A stretch of DNA of 24,110 nt from JAGORL01 sp964372415 (GTDB taxonomy: Bacteria > Patescibacteriota > Patescibacteriia > UBA9934). The notes under the pieces are model-generated. The model was not told the origin of the DNA, did no database searches, and was given only the letters and a program-made list of their open reading frames with translations. The stretch spans positions 1-24,110 of the forward strand of contig CAYJQH010000012.1 in the NCBI GenBank assembly GCA_964372415.1, given 5' to 3'. This document shows positions 14,245-21,169 of the stretch, one piece after another. The translations under genes were made by a program, and so were the position numbers. The first letter of the stretch is position 1; the number at the start of each line of letters is the position of its first letter.

Positions 14245-14835
14245 ATGGGAATTATTCGCGAGACCTACGGGTGGTTAGCTAGTAAAATGATGCCGCGCGG
14301 CGAGCGACAGAGTGTTCCTGATGCTAAGACAGAGCTCATGCCTGGCGCACCTCAAGAACAGCCGGGGGCTGATCAGCCCACTGAGGTTGAAGTCACCAAA
14401 CACCATCCCGAGTCATCCGCTATTCGGGCGGAGCAAAGAAATACAACTATTGGGCGGATAGCTGAATATTTTGCTGAACGACCAACCTTTGCCGTGCAAG
14501 CAGTGCCGCGCGGCGAAATGGATGTTGAAGACAAGGTGGCGGTTGATTTACAGCTTAGAACTGAGTATGCAAAGTTCCTCGACGCCTTACCTGAAAACTT
14601 GCAGACATTGTTGCCAACCTACCCGCAATTAAAAGACATGCACGACCGAGATATTGGTGAGTTTGAGACCTTTATCCAGTCGAACGCACCGTCCCTAGAT
14701 TTGGGCGAACAGATAGCTGTCCGATTTGGGGCCCTCGCTACCGGCGTTCAGGAACTTTGGTCAGGCGGCGCCCGGTTAGTTGAGCCCAATTCACCAAAAA
14801 CAACAACAGAAGTTAACAAACAGAACCCAAGCTAA
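14245..14835 (+). CDS. Unknown helical protein, paralogue of the preceding gene
   Basis: The 196-aa protein starts with a short amphipathic segment (MGIIRETYGWLASKMM), followed by a disordered stretch to about 60. The core (66-149) contains IGRIAEYFAERP, LRTEYAKFLDALPENLQ, YPQLKDMH and FETFIQSNAP, matching in order the core of the 13547 protein; LGEQIAVRFGALATGVQELW (153-172) matches its LDERVASRF segment. PRGE occurs twice (17-20, 88-91). No known family is recognised. It is the last gene before the heat-shock promoter, and I see no terminator between them, so some read-through into hrcA is possible. Confidence 0.7.
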   Translation: MGIIRETYGWLASKMMPRGERQSVPDAKTELMPGAPQEQPGADQPTEVEVTKHHPESSAIRAEQRNTTIGRIAEYFAERPTFAVQAVPRGEMDVEDKVAVDLQLRTEYAKFLDALPENLQTLLPTYPQLKDMHDRDIGEFETFIQSNAPSLDLGEQIAVRFGALATGVQELWSGGARLVEPNSPKTTTEVNKQNPS

Positions 14836-14862
14836 GGACCAGACAGCGCATAAAAATTTAGC

Positions 14863-14892
14863 TTGACACCGGTTAAATTGGCACTCTATAAT
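14863..14892 (+). promoter_or_regulatory. Sigma70-type promoter of the heat-shock operon
   Basis: A perfect -35 TTGACA (14863-14868) and a perfect -10 TATAAT (14887-14892) are 18 bases apart. RNA starting near 14899 would have a leader of only about 11 nt before the ATG at 14910, with no SD. Confidence 0.85.
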
Positions 14893-14904
14893 ATGGAGTG
14901 CTAA
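14878..14904 (+). promoter_or_regulatory. CIRCE operator (HrcA-binding site)
   Basis: TTGGCACTC, nine bases, GAGTGCTAA: this matches the CIRCE consensus TTAGCACTC-N9-GAGTGCTAA with one mismatch (position 3). The nine-base spacer begins with the TATAAT -10 box, so bound HrcA would cover the promoter core and the RNA start. Confidence 0.95.
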
Positions 14905-14909
14905 TTTAT

Positions 14910-15608
14910 ATGAACGAACGTCAAGCACAAATTCTTCGCCTTATTGTGGATGAGTATGTTAGAACGGCGGAACCAGTGAGTTCAAAACAACTTTGTGAAC
15001 GTTATAATCTGCCGTTTTCCTCAGCTACAGTACGTAATGACATGGCGGTTCTTGAGACCGAAGGATTTATCACCCAGCCTCACACTTCGGCTGGCAGAAT
15101 TCCCACCGAAAAGGCTTACCGGCAATATATTGCCGCAGTTCGCCGACCTCGCCATATCAGGGTGCAAATTTTAATGCGTCCAGTGACCAAACAAATTTCG
15201 ACACCTGAAGAGCGACTCCACCGAGTGGGTATGGCGCTCGCCGAAGCCTCTGATGAGGCTGTCATGCTAGCTACGAGCAGACCATGGAACACAACAGTTG
15301 GCATGGCCCATCTGTTACGAAAACCGGAATTTCGTACCCCGGACTCCATCCTAGGACTTGCTTCGACCTTGGAACAATTTGATCATGCCTATCAAGAACT
15401 TTTGAAAACTGCGCCCGAGAACGTGACCGTGCTCCTCGGTGAAGAGAGTCCCTTTGGCGAAGGGTTGTCGTCGATTGTGGTGCGTTTAAAGCTAGACTCC
15501 GAAATTAAAGGGGTCATGGGTCTGGTTGGCCCGCTACGCATGGATTACATGCGTAATATGGCGCTCATCAACAAAGCTAAATACATTCTTGAACACCCGG
15601 CGTTATGA
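14910..15608 (+). CDS. hrcA: Heat-inducible transcription repressor HrcA, compact form
   Basis: The 232-aa protein has the family's winged-helix N-terminus (MNERQAQILRLIVDEYVRTAEPVSSKQL, ATVRNDMAVLE, GFITQPHTSAGRIPTEKAYRQYI) and the C-terminal signature GVMGLVGPLRMDYMRNMALI of the GAF-like domain. Usual HrcA is about 340 residues; roughly 100 central residues are missing here, so the dimerisation insert is reduced. HrcA binds CIRCE and represses chaperone genes until heat engages the chaperones. I chose the ATG at 14910 because an in-frame GTG at 14898 lies in the operator and upstream of the predicted RNA start. It overlaps grpE by four bases (ATGA). Confidence 0.94.
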   Translation: MNERQAQILRLIVDEYVRTAEPVSSKQLCERYNLPFSSATVRNDMAVLETEGFITQPHTSAGRIPTEKAYRQYIAAVRRPRHIRVQILMRPVTKQISTPEERLHRVGMALAEASDEAVMLATSRPWNTTVGMAHLLRKPEFRTPDSILGLASTLEQFDHAYQELLKTAPENVTVLLGEESPFGEGLSSIVVRLKLDSEIKGVMGLVGPLRMDYMRNMALINKAKYILEHPAL

Positions 15609-16234
15609 CGAACGACAACAAACAAAAAGAGACCCAGGACTCAAATAAGACTCTAAACTCTAGACCCGAGACCTTAGACACCCAAGACGAAAATGACTCG
15701 CGACAAACGATCAACGACGCTTCCATTCGTTCCGGAATAGCCCCTAGTAATTCGAGGGTCGACGAGCTTCAGTCCAAGTGCGATGAATACCTAGCGGGTT
15801 GGCAAAGGGCCAGAGCCGATTACGAGAATCTGCTTAAAACTCAAACACAGATACGGGCCGATGATCGTCGACATTTGACACTCGATTTAGCCGAGCGCTT
15901 GCTGCCGGTTATCGACAACTTCGGATACGTAATTAAGCACGTGCCAGACCTCACGGGATCAAATGACGAACTTAAGACAACCTTTGAGACCTGGTACCAA
16001 GGCATCGAGCACATTAGTCGGCAATTTACTGAAACGCTGTTATCTCTCGGTATTGAGCCCATTCCTTCACTTGGGCAACAATTTAACCCCCATCTTCACG
16101 AGTCTCGTGGTTCACGACACGAGGAAGGAAAAGCAGACGGAGTGGTGCTTGAAGAAATCATCAAGGGATGGAGGATGGGAGATATTGTTCTTAGACCTGC
16201 CAAAGTTATCGTAAATGAAATAGAAAAACATTAA
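15605..16234 (+). CDS. grpE: Nucleotide exchange factor GrpE
   Basis: The 209-aa protein drives ADP release from DnaK. Residues 1-50 are polar and disordered, encoded largely by the 7-bp GAC repeat array. About 52-115 is the long dimerising helix (VDELQSKCDEYLAGWQRARADYENL). The C-terminal beta domain carries the GrpE signature (LGIEPIPSLGQQFNPHLHESRG, then GVVLEEIIKGWRMGDIVLRPAKVIV). It starts inside the hrcA stop (ATGA overlap), so translation is probably coupled, and ends three bases before dnaK. Confidence 0.95.
   Translation: MTNDNKQKETQDSNKTLNSRPETLDTQDENDSRQTINDASIRSGIAPSNSRVDELQSKCDEYLAGWQRARADYENLLKTQTQIRADDRRHLTLDLAERLLPVIDNFGYVIKHVPDLTGSNDELKTTFETWYQGIEHISRQFTETLLSLGIEPIPSLGQQFNPHLHESRGSRHEEGKADGVVLEEIIKGWRMGDIVLRPAKVIVNEIEKH
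15631..15704 (+). repeat. 7-bp repeat array (GACYCNA) inside the grpE 5' end
   Basis: GAC-led (once AAC-led) units begin at 15631, 15638, 15649, 15656, 15663, 15670, 15677, 15686, 15695 and 15702. The steps are 7, 11, 7, 7, 7, 7, 9, 9 and 7 bases. Typical units are GACTCTA, AACTCTA, GACCCGA and GACCTTA. The array encodes the disordered N-terminus of GrpE and resembles the array at 12888. Confidence 0.7.
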
Positions 16235-16237
16235 GAT

Positions 16238-18106
16238 ATGCCAAAAATTCTCGGAATTGATTTAGGTACAACAAACTCATGCATGGCGGTTATGGAGGGT
16301 GGCCGACCGCGGGTAATTGAAAATAAAGAAGGCATGCGCACCACGCCCTCAGTCGTCGCTGTCACTAAAAGTGGCGAACGAGTGGCCGGTATGCCGGCTA
16401 AGCGACAGGCAGTGACTAACCCGCGTAATACGCTGTATTCCATTAAACGCTTGATTGGTCGGCGGTTTGTTGATTCTGAGGTTCAACGCGACATCAAACT
16501 CATGCCCTTCGAGATAATTAAGCGTGGCGAGGGTGTAGCGGTAAACATGGGTGGGCAAGAATATTCGCCGGAGCAGATTTCGGCCATGATTCTTCAAAAG
16601 CTCAAGGCTGATGCTGAAGAAAAGCTTGGCGAAAAGATCACCGAAGCGGTGATAACTGTTCCCGCCTATTTTGATGACTCACAACGCCAAGCCACCAAAG
16701 ACGCCGGTGAAATTGCTGGCCTTAAGGTGCTACGTATTATCAATGAACCAACGGCGGCTGCCCTAGCTTACGGATTCGATAAGAAGGTTGGTCAAAAGAT
16801 TGTGGTTTACGACCTTGGTGGCGGCACCTTTGACGTGTCTGTTCTTGATGTCTCCGAAGGCACGGTCGAGGTATTGGCCACGAACGGTGACACCCACTTA
16901 GGCGGTGATGATTTCGATCACACCATCATGAAATGGATTATTGATGAGTTCAAAAAACTTGAAGGAGTTGATTTATCGGGCGATCCACTTGCCATGCAAC
17001 GCATTAAAGACGCAGCTGAACGGGCCAAAATAGAACTTTCTACAGCTCAAGAAACCGAAATCAATCAACCGTTCATTACCTCTGGCGCGGCAGGACCAAA
17101 ACACCTCGTGCTTAAATTATCGCGCGCCAAGCTCGAAGAATTGGTGTCATCTCTCATCGAAAAAACCTTTGGACCGCTTAAGCAAGCGTTAAATGACGCT
17201 AAGTTTTCGACTAAAGATATCGGTGAAGTGGTAATGGTTGGCGGTATGACTCGCATGCCATTGGTGTTAAAAAAAGTTGAGGATTATTTTGGAAAAAAAC
17301 CAAATGTTTCGGTCAATCCGGACGAGGTTGTGGCAATTGGCGCGGCGGTTCAAGCAGGAGTTCTTCAGGGCGACGTAAAAGATGTGCTTCTTCTAGACGT
17401 CACCCCCTTGTCGCTCGGCCTTGAAACAATGGGTGGCGTATTCACCAAACTGATTGAGCGCAATACCACAATTCCTACCTCAAAGTCACAAGTTTTCTCA
17501 ACCGCGAGCGATAATCAACCAGCTGTAACTATTCGGGTTGCGCAGGGAGAGCGAACAATGTTCGCCGATAATAAACTTCTTGGACAGTTTGATTTGTCGG
17601 GAATTCCGCCAGCTCCTCGTGGGGTGCCGCAAATCGAGGTCAAGTTTGACCTTGACGCAAACGGTATTTTGCACGTTTCGGCCACCGATAGGGCCACTAG
17701 CAAAACGCAAAATATAACTATCACTTCATCGTCTGGATTGTCTAAGGACGAGATCGAAAAAATGAAACAAGATGCCGAGAAACACGCCTCCGAAGACAAG
17801 AACAAACAAGCGTTAATTGAGGCTCGTAACGCGGCCGAGTCGATGATTTATACTGTGGAGAAGCTGCTTACTGATTATAAGGACAAGGTCTCTGACGATG
17901 AACGAAAAGGGCTTAACGAAAAAATCGAAGCAGTAAAAAAGGTTAAAGATACCGAGGATCTTGAAAGTTTACGCCAGGCGACCGAAGACCTGTCTAAGGC
18001 AGCCCAGGGAATCGGCACTCGCTTGTATCAGGAACAAGCACAGGCTCAACCTTCCGCAGAATCACCAGAAGGTCCCAAGGATGCTGATTTTAATGAACAC
18101 AAATAA
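16238..18106 (+). CDS. dnaK: Chaperone DnaK (Hsp70)
   Basis: The 622-aa Hsp70 is complete. The ATPase domain has GIDLGTTNSCMAV (phosphate 1), NEPTAAALAYG, VYDLGGGTFDVSVLD (phosphate 2) and VGGMTRMPLV; the linker DVLLLDVTPLSLG (about 385-397) joins the substrate-binding beta domain (ERNTTIPTSKSQVFSTA, QGER, GQFDLSGIPPAPRGVPQIEV), followed by the helical lid and a tail ending KDADFNEHK. With DnaJ and GrpE it forms the ATP-driven folding cycle in the cytosol. No SD precedes the ATG; it lies three bases after grpE. Two bases after its stop the Cys-rich gene starts. Confidence 0.98.
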   Translation: MPKILGIDLGTTNSCMAVMEGGRPRVIENKEGMRTTPSVVAVTKSGERVAGMPAKRQAVTNPRNTLYSIKRLIGRRFVDSEVQRDIKLMPFEIIKRGEGVAVNMGGQEYSPEQISAMILQKLKADAEEKLGEKITEAVITVPAYFDDSQRQATKDAGEIAGLKVLRIINEPTAAALAYGFDKKVGQKIVVYDLGGGTFDVSVLDVSEGTVEVLATNGDTHLGGDDFDHTIMKWIIDEFKKLEGVDLSGDPLAMQRIKDAAERAKIELSTAQETEINQPFITSGAAGPKHLVLKLSRAKLEELVSSLIEKTFGPLKQALNDAKFSTKDIGEVVMVGGMTRMPLVLKKVEDYFGKKPNVSVNPDEVVAIGAAVQAGVLQGDVKDVLLLDVTPLSLGLETMGGVFTKLIERNTTIPTSKSQVFSTASDNQPAVTIRVAQGERTMFADNKLLGQFDLSGIPPAPRGVPQIEVKFDLDANGILHVSATDRATSKTQNITITSSSGLSKDEIEKMKQDAEKHASEDKNKQALIEARNAAESMIYTVEKLLTDYKDKVSDDERKGLNEKIEAVKKVKDTEDLESLRQATEDLSKAAQGIGTRLYQEQAQAQPSAESPEGPKDADFNEHK

Positions 18107-18108
18107 CT

Positions 18109-18270
18109 ATGTCTCTCATTGCTTCGCTTAAGGCCATGTTCAAAAAAAAGAATAACTCCGACGAAAAGTGTTGTGCCCACGAACTTGTTTCCGAACAATT
18201 GACCGAAAGTTGTTGTGCTACCGGGGAAGTGTGCGCTAGTAATGACGGTTCGTGTTGCCAAAAAAAATAA
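18109..18270 (+). CDS. 53-aa Cys-rich protein between dnaK and dnaJ
   Basis: An ATG two bases after the dnaK stop opens a 53-residue protein: a basic amphipathic start (MSLIASLKAMFKKKN) and then seven cysteines at 21, 22, 35, 36, 42, 49 and 50, in three Cys-Cys pairs plus one single Cys. It ends CCQKK, six bases before the dnaJ GTG. Placement with tiny gaps on both sides in one operon argues strongly that it is translated. The spacing is not CxxC and fits no zinc ribbon I know; metal binding (Zn, Cu) or thiol chemistry is inference. I recognise no family. Confidence 0.75.
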   Translation: MSLIASLKAMFKKKNNSDEKCCAHELVSEQLTESCCATGEVCASNDGSCCQKK

Positions 18271-18276
18271 CGCCGT

Positions 18277-19323
18277 GTGGCGAGAAAGGATTATTATCAA
18301 GTTTTAGGCGTCTCGCAATCTGCCAGCCCAGATCAAATTAAGGCCGCCTTTCGTAAGTTAGCTCACCAATACCATCCTGATAAGGGAGGTGATGAAAAAA
18401 AGTTCAAAGAAATTAATGAAGCTTATCAAGTGTTGTCTGACCCAGACAAGCGGCGCAAATACGATCAGTTTGGTGCTGCTGACGGTACGGATTTTCCTGG
18501 TTTTAATGATTTTGGACAAGGTTTCGGCGGGTTTCAGGCCTCGGGATTTCAGGATATAGGGGACATTTTCGGCTCCTTTTTCGGGGGCCGTAGCCGTGTG
18601 TCGCGTGGCTCAGACATTGAGGTTAAAGTTCACCTAGCTTTTAAGGAAGCGATTTTTGGCGTGACCAAAGACTTTTCGCTCTATCGTTCGAGCAGCTGTA
18701 GCCGTTGCGGCGGTTCTGGGGCAGAACCAGGAACGAAGCTTAAAAACTGTGGCACTTGTGATGGTCATGGCGTAGTTACTCGTGTTCAAAGAACGCTTCT
18801 TGGGGCCATGCAGGTTAGAGTGTCTTGCGAAACCTGCCAGGGACGCGGCGAAATTCCTGAACAGGCCTGCAGTACTTGTCGAGGTAGTGGTGTGGTACGA
18901 GGCACTGGCACAGTTACGGTGAAAATTCCCGCCGGCGTTGAAGATGGTACGCGTATTCGTTTGCGCGGTGAGGGGGAAAATCCTGGGGCAGGCGGTGAAG
19001 TAGGAGATCTGTACATTCTGGTGCACGTTTCACCAGATCCTTTGTTTGTACGCCAGGGTAATACTTTGTATTCAACTAAAAAAATCGGCTTCACCCAGGC
19101 TGTTCTTGGCGATACAGTCACCGTCCAAACCGTCGATGGTCCGGTAAGTATGAAAGTACCGCCAGGAACACAAAGTGGTGAAGATCTAAGGTTACGAGGC
19201 AAGGGGGTGCCTACTGGGCGCGGTCGGGGCGATCAAATTGTTCGTATCCAGGTAGTTGTCCCAGCCAAAATAGATAGAAAAACAAGACAAATTATTGAGG
19301 ATTTGCAATTGAGAGAGGATTAA
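18277..19323 (+). CDS. dnaJ: Co-chaperone DnaJ (Hsp40), type I
   Basis: The 348-aa DnaJ delivers clients to DnaK and stimulates its ATPase. Residues 1-66 form the J domain with H33-P34-D35; 66-104 is the Gly/Phe-rich region (GFGGFQASGFQDIGDIFGSFFGG). Four CxxCxGxG zinc repeats start at C141, C158, C184 and C198. The C-terminal substrate-binding domains follow (GDLYILVHVSPDPLFVRQG, KVPPGTQSGEDLRLRGKGVP). The start is GTG at 18277, set by MARKDYYQVLGV. It ends the heat-shock operon; downstream there is only an A/T-only inverted repeat (19331-19337 with 19349-19355), a poor terminator. Confidence 0.97.
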   Translation: MARKDYYQVLGVSQSASPDQIKAAFRKLAHQYHPDKGGDEKKFKEINEAYQVLSDPDKRRKYDQFGAADGTDFPGFNDFGQGFGGFQASGFQDIGDIFGSFFGGRSRVSRGSDIEVKVHLAFKEAIFGVTKDFSLYRSSSCSRCGGSGAEPGTKLKNCGTCDGHGVVTRVQRTLLGAMQVRVSCETCQGRGEIPEQACSTCRGSGVVRGTGTVTVKIPAGVEDGTRIRLRGEGENPGAGGEVGDLYILVHVSPDPLFVRQGNTLYSTKKIGFTQAVLGDTVTVQTVDGPVSMKVPPGTQSGEDLRLRGKGVPTGRGRGDQIVRIQVVVPAKIDRKTRQIIEDLQLRED

Positions 19324-19357
19324 AGGCTTGTTTTAATAATCAGCTTCTATTAAAATC

Positions 19358-19394
19358 TATAATCGTTAACCACATTTCCCGTGGTAACCGGAGG
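19358..19394 (+). promoter_or_regulatory. -10 box and strong SD for the 19399 gene
   Basis: TATAAT at 19358-19363 would start RNA near 19370 and give a leader of about 29 nt. CGGAGG (19389-19394) lies four bases before the ATG. No clear -35 is visible at 16-18 bases. Confidence 0.5.
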
Positions 19395-19398
19395 ATTA

Positions 19399-20037
19399 AT
19401 GCCAAAATCCCCTAATGATACCTGGTACTTTCCGCTTCAGACGGCGCGTCCAGGTGATTACTTTTTGGCTTGCCTGATCGTTTTCGGCGAAAACCGTTTA
19501 ATCGCCGGATCGCTCATCCGGGGTTACGCCAACCAATTGGCACCGCGTTATCCCTGGATCGATGATACCTACCAGATTTCGTACTTCGATTTCCAGGGTG
19601 TTTCAAAACGAGTTATCGTACCCCTTAGGCGTATTGACCACGCCATGAACGAAGACGTGACGGGGGCTGTAGAAATCGTTGCCTTCAACGAGGGCATGAG
19701 CTCTGACGCGTGGTATGAACTCAAAAGTCGGGCTGTCGACGATGAGCGCCAGCTCATGAGGCTCATTGGGAGTTTGTTCGAGCCCACTGATCCTCTGGCC
19801 GTGATGAACAAGGTGTTCGTGGCCAAGCTTGATAACGGAACCGCGTTTATGTTCCGTGCTCGTGGACTCATGGCCAAGGGTAAGGAGGTTTGGATCATGA
19901 ACGACGGCTACGTAGAGGACGAATGTGTCTATGCAGTCATCGTGAGGCCGCTTGAGAGCCTTGAAAGGATGCGTCTCCTCATGAAAAATAGGCCCTCAGT
20001 TTGGAATCAGGTGACTGGTAGCATCTCGCTCCTCTAA
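19399..20037 (+). CDS. Unknown soluble protein
   Basis: I do not recognise this 212-aa protein. It has no signal peptide, membrane helix or known motif. It looks alpha/beta: GDYFLACLIVFGENRLIAGSLIRGY, ISYFDFQGVSKRVIVPLRRIDHAM, a helix at about 110-135 (DERQLMRLIGSLFEP), VFVAKLDNGTAFMFRARGLM and YAVIVRPLESLERMRLLM. I prefer the ATG at 19399 over an in-frame GTG at 19381 because of the SD. Codon use has more C-ending codons (GTC, CTC, GAC) than the heat-shock genes. It stands alone, followed by a weak hairpin. Confidence 0.7.
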   Translation: MPKSPNDTWYFPLQTARPGDYFLACLIVFGENRLIAGSLIRGYANQLAPRYPWIDDTYQISYFDFQGVSKRVIVPLRRIDHAMNEDVTGAVEIVAFNEGMSSDAWYELKSRAVDDERQLMRLIGSLFEPTDPLAVMNKVFVAKLDNGTAFMFRARGLMAKGKEVWIMNDGYVEDECVYAVIVRPLESLERMRLLMKNRPSVWNQVTGSISLL

Positions 20038-20065
20038 GGCAACATAGTTCACTATTTGTTCGTTT

Positions 20066-20093
20066 ACCGCTCGACCAAACAAGGAAGAGCGGT
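20066..20093 (+). terminator. Weak intrinsic terminator
   Basis: A 7-bp stem ACCGCTC (20066-20072) pairs with GAGCGGT (20087-20093) around a 14-base loop. Only a short T-poor tail (TATACTTACTTG) follows, so termination may be partial. TATACT (20094-20099) right after it could also be a -10 box. Confidence 0.45.
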
Positions 20094-20109
20094 TATACTT
20101 ACTTGTCAG

Positions 20110-20151
20110 GTAACAATATTACATTTTAGGGGTAAATTTACACTGTTTACC
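20110..20151 (+). promoter_or_regulatory. Palindromes in front of the ECF sigma gene
   Basis: Three related elements lie within about 45 bases of the ATG at 20156: GTAA-CAATA-TTAC (20110-20122), a perfect 10-bp palindrome GTAAATTTAC (20132-20141), and GGTAAA paired with TTTACC (20131-20136, 20146-20151). They could be operator or autoregulation sites; no SD is visible before the start. Confidence 0.35.
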
Positions 20152-20155
20152 GGTT

Positions 20156-20647
20156 ATGGCTACGAACTTTGCCTCATTTTATGACCAGCATTTCGACGCG
20201 GTGTACCGTTTCGTCTACTTTCGTGTTTCACAAAACAGGGCAGTGGCCGAAGACCTGACTGCGGATGTCTTTACATCTGCGCTCGAGGCCTTCGACCGCT
20301 TTGACCCTGAGCGGGGCGCTAAAGCCTGGATCATGACCATTACTCGCAACAAGGTGATCAATTATTGGCGAGACAAAAAGGAAAATGTAGATTTAGAAGA
20401 TATAGCATTCAGTCTCGAGGGAAGTGATGGAGCCAAAGTCGCTGAAAAAGCTGATGATGTTCGCAAGCTCAATGACGGCCTGCGGAAACTGAAGCCGCTT
20501 GAACGAAGTTTAGTGGAACGCAAATATCTTCTCGGCTTTCGTTATAAAGAAATTGCTACTGAGTTTGGTAAAACACCAGGTGCTGTGCGGGTGGAAACTC
20601 ACCGTGCCATGAGAAAACTTAAAACATTACTTAGTTCCCTTAAGTGA
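20156..20647 (+). CDS. ECF-type sigma-70 family RNA polymerase sigma factor
   Basis: The 163-aa protein has the two domains of an ECF sigma factor. Sigma-2 (about 5-75): FYDQHFDAVYRFVYFRVSQNRAVAEDLTADVF and RGAKAWIMTITRNKVINYWRDKK, which contacts -10 DNA and core polymerase. Sigma-4 (about 105-160): LKPLERSLVERKYLLGFRYKEIATEFGKTPGAVRVETHRAMRKLK, a helix-turn-helix for -35 DNA. It directs RNA polymerase to a stress or envelope regulon. The next gene, one base after its stop, is a membrane protein that is probably its anti-sigma factor. ECF sigma factors are scarce in reduced CPR genomes as far as I know. Confidence 0.92.
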   Translation: MATNFASFYDQHFDAVYRFVYFRVSQNRAVAEDLTADVFTSALEAFDRFDPERGAKAWIMTITRNKVINYWRDKKENVDLEDIAFSLEGSDGAKVAEKADDVRKLNDGLRKLKPLERSLVERKYLLGFRYKEIATEFGKTPGAVRVETHRAMRKLKTLLSSLK

Positions 20648-20648
20648 T

Positions 20649-21125
20649 ATGTTCAATCGTCGTTTGTTTAGTCACCTTGCCAAGGCCAGCGCGCCTTCAC
20701 AAGAGTTTAAGGCTGCACTTAGAGTTAAACTGTTAGGACAGGCTTATCCGCGTCGATCGGCGGCGGCTTATCTGCAATACTCGGGAAGTGTGATGATCTT
20801 GGCCCTCGCAGTAATTTTCGGCCTGGGCGGTTATGCTTACGCTTCGCCATCAGTCCATGAAGAGTCAACCCTTTACCCGCTCAAATCCTCGCTTGAGCAT
20901 CTTGAGGCTCGTTTTCATAAAGATCCCCTAGCCAAAGAACGTTTTGAACAACGTTTGCAATACAAAAGACTTGAGGAAGTGCGATATTTTTTGGGCCATC
21001 ACCCTGAAATTTCTGATCGTACCCTGATTGAACTCAGGGAACGAGTAAAGGCCCTACCAAGTCACAGCCCAGAAAAGCAAGAGCTTCTTAGGAAGATTGA
21101 AGATAGAATACAGGGAAATAATTGA
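20649..21125 (+). CDS. DUF5667-like membrane protein, probable anti-sigma partner
   Basis: The 158-aa protein has a cytosolic N-terminus (about 1-45, with SQEFKAALRVKLL), one membrane helix (about 47-66) and an outside domain beginning after YAYASPSVHEESTLYPLKSSLEHLEARF, which fits the DUF5667 pattern (a D/E-S-x-LYPLK motif followed by a helical bundle, with RLEEVRYFL). DUF5667 proteins often lie next to ECF sigma genes. The gene starts one base after the sigma stop (TGATATG), so translation is probably coupled. I infer that its N-terminal part holds the sigma factor at the membrane; no zinc anti-sigma motif (HxxxCxxC) is present. Confidence 0.8.
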   Translation: MFNRRLFSHLAKASAPSQEFKAALRVKLLGQAYPRRSAAAYLQYSGSVMILALAVIFGLGGYAYASPSVHEESTLYPLKSSLEHLEARFHKDPLAKERFEQRLQYKRLEEVRYFLGHHPEISDRTLIELRERVKALPSHSPEKQELLRKIEDRIQGNN

Positions 21126-21163
21126 CTTTTTCTTAAAATTTTGCTAGTTTTAGGTTAGGAGGT
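21122..21163 (+). promoter_or_regulatory. Promoter and SD of the 21170 gene
   Basis: TTGACT (21122-21127), 17 bases, TGC-TAGTTT (-10 at 21145-21150). RNA would start near 21157, exactly at AGGAGGT (21157-21163), giving a 13-nt leader that consists of the SD plus a normal spacer. The -35 overlaps the stop of the preceding gene. Confidence 0.55.
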
Positions 21164-21169
21164 TCTTTC

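Noticed and set aside
14898..14909. GTG start for hrcA
   Set aside because: It lies inside the CIRCE operator at or before the predicted RNA start; MNERQ at 14910 matches the family start.
18775..19026. Minus-strand frames opposite dnaJ (for example 18634-19026 and 18786-19202)
   Set aside because: They mirror the zinc-finger and C-terminal regions of dnaJ and have no independent signals.
19331..19355. Terminator after dnaJ
   Set aside because: The inverted repeat (7 bp) is A/T only and too weak to call; it is noted only under dnaJ.
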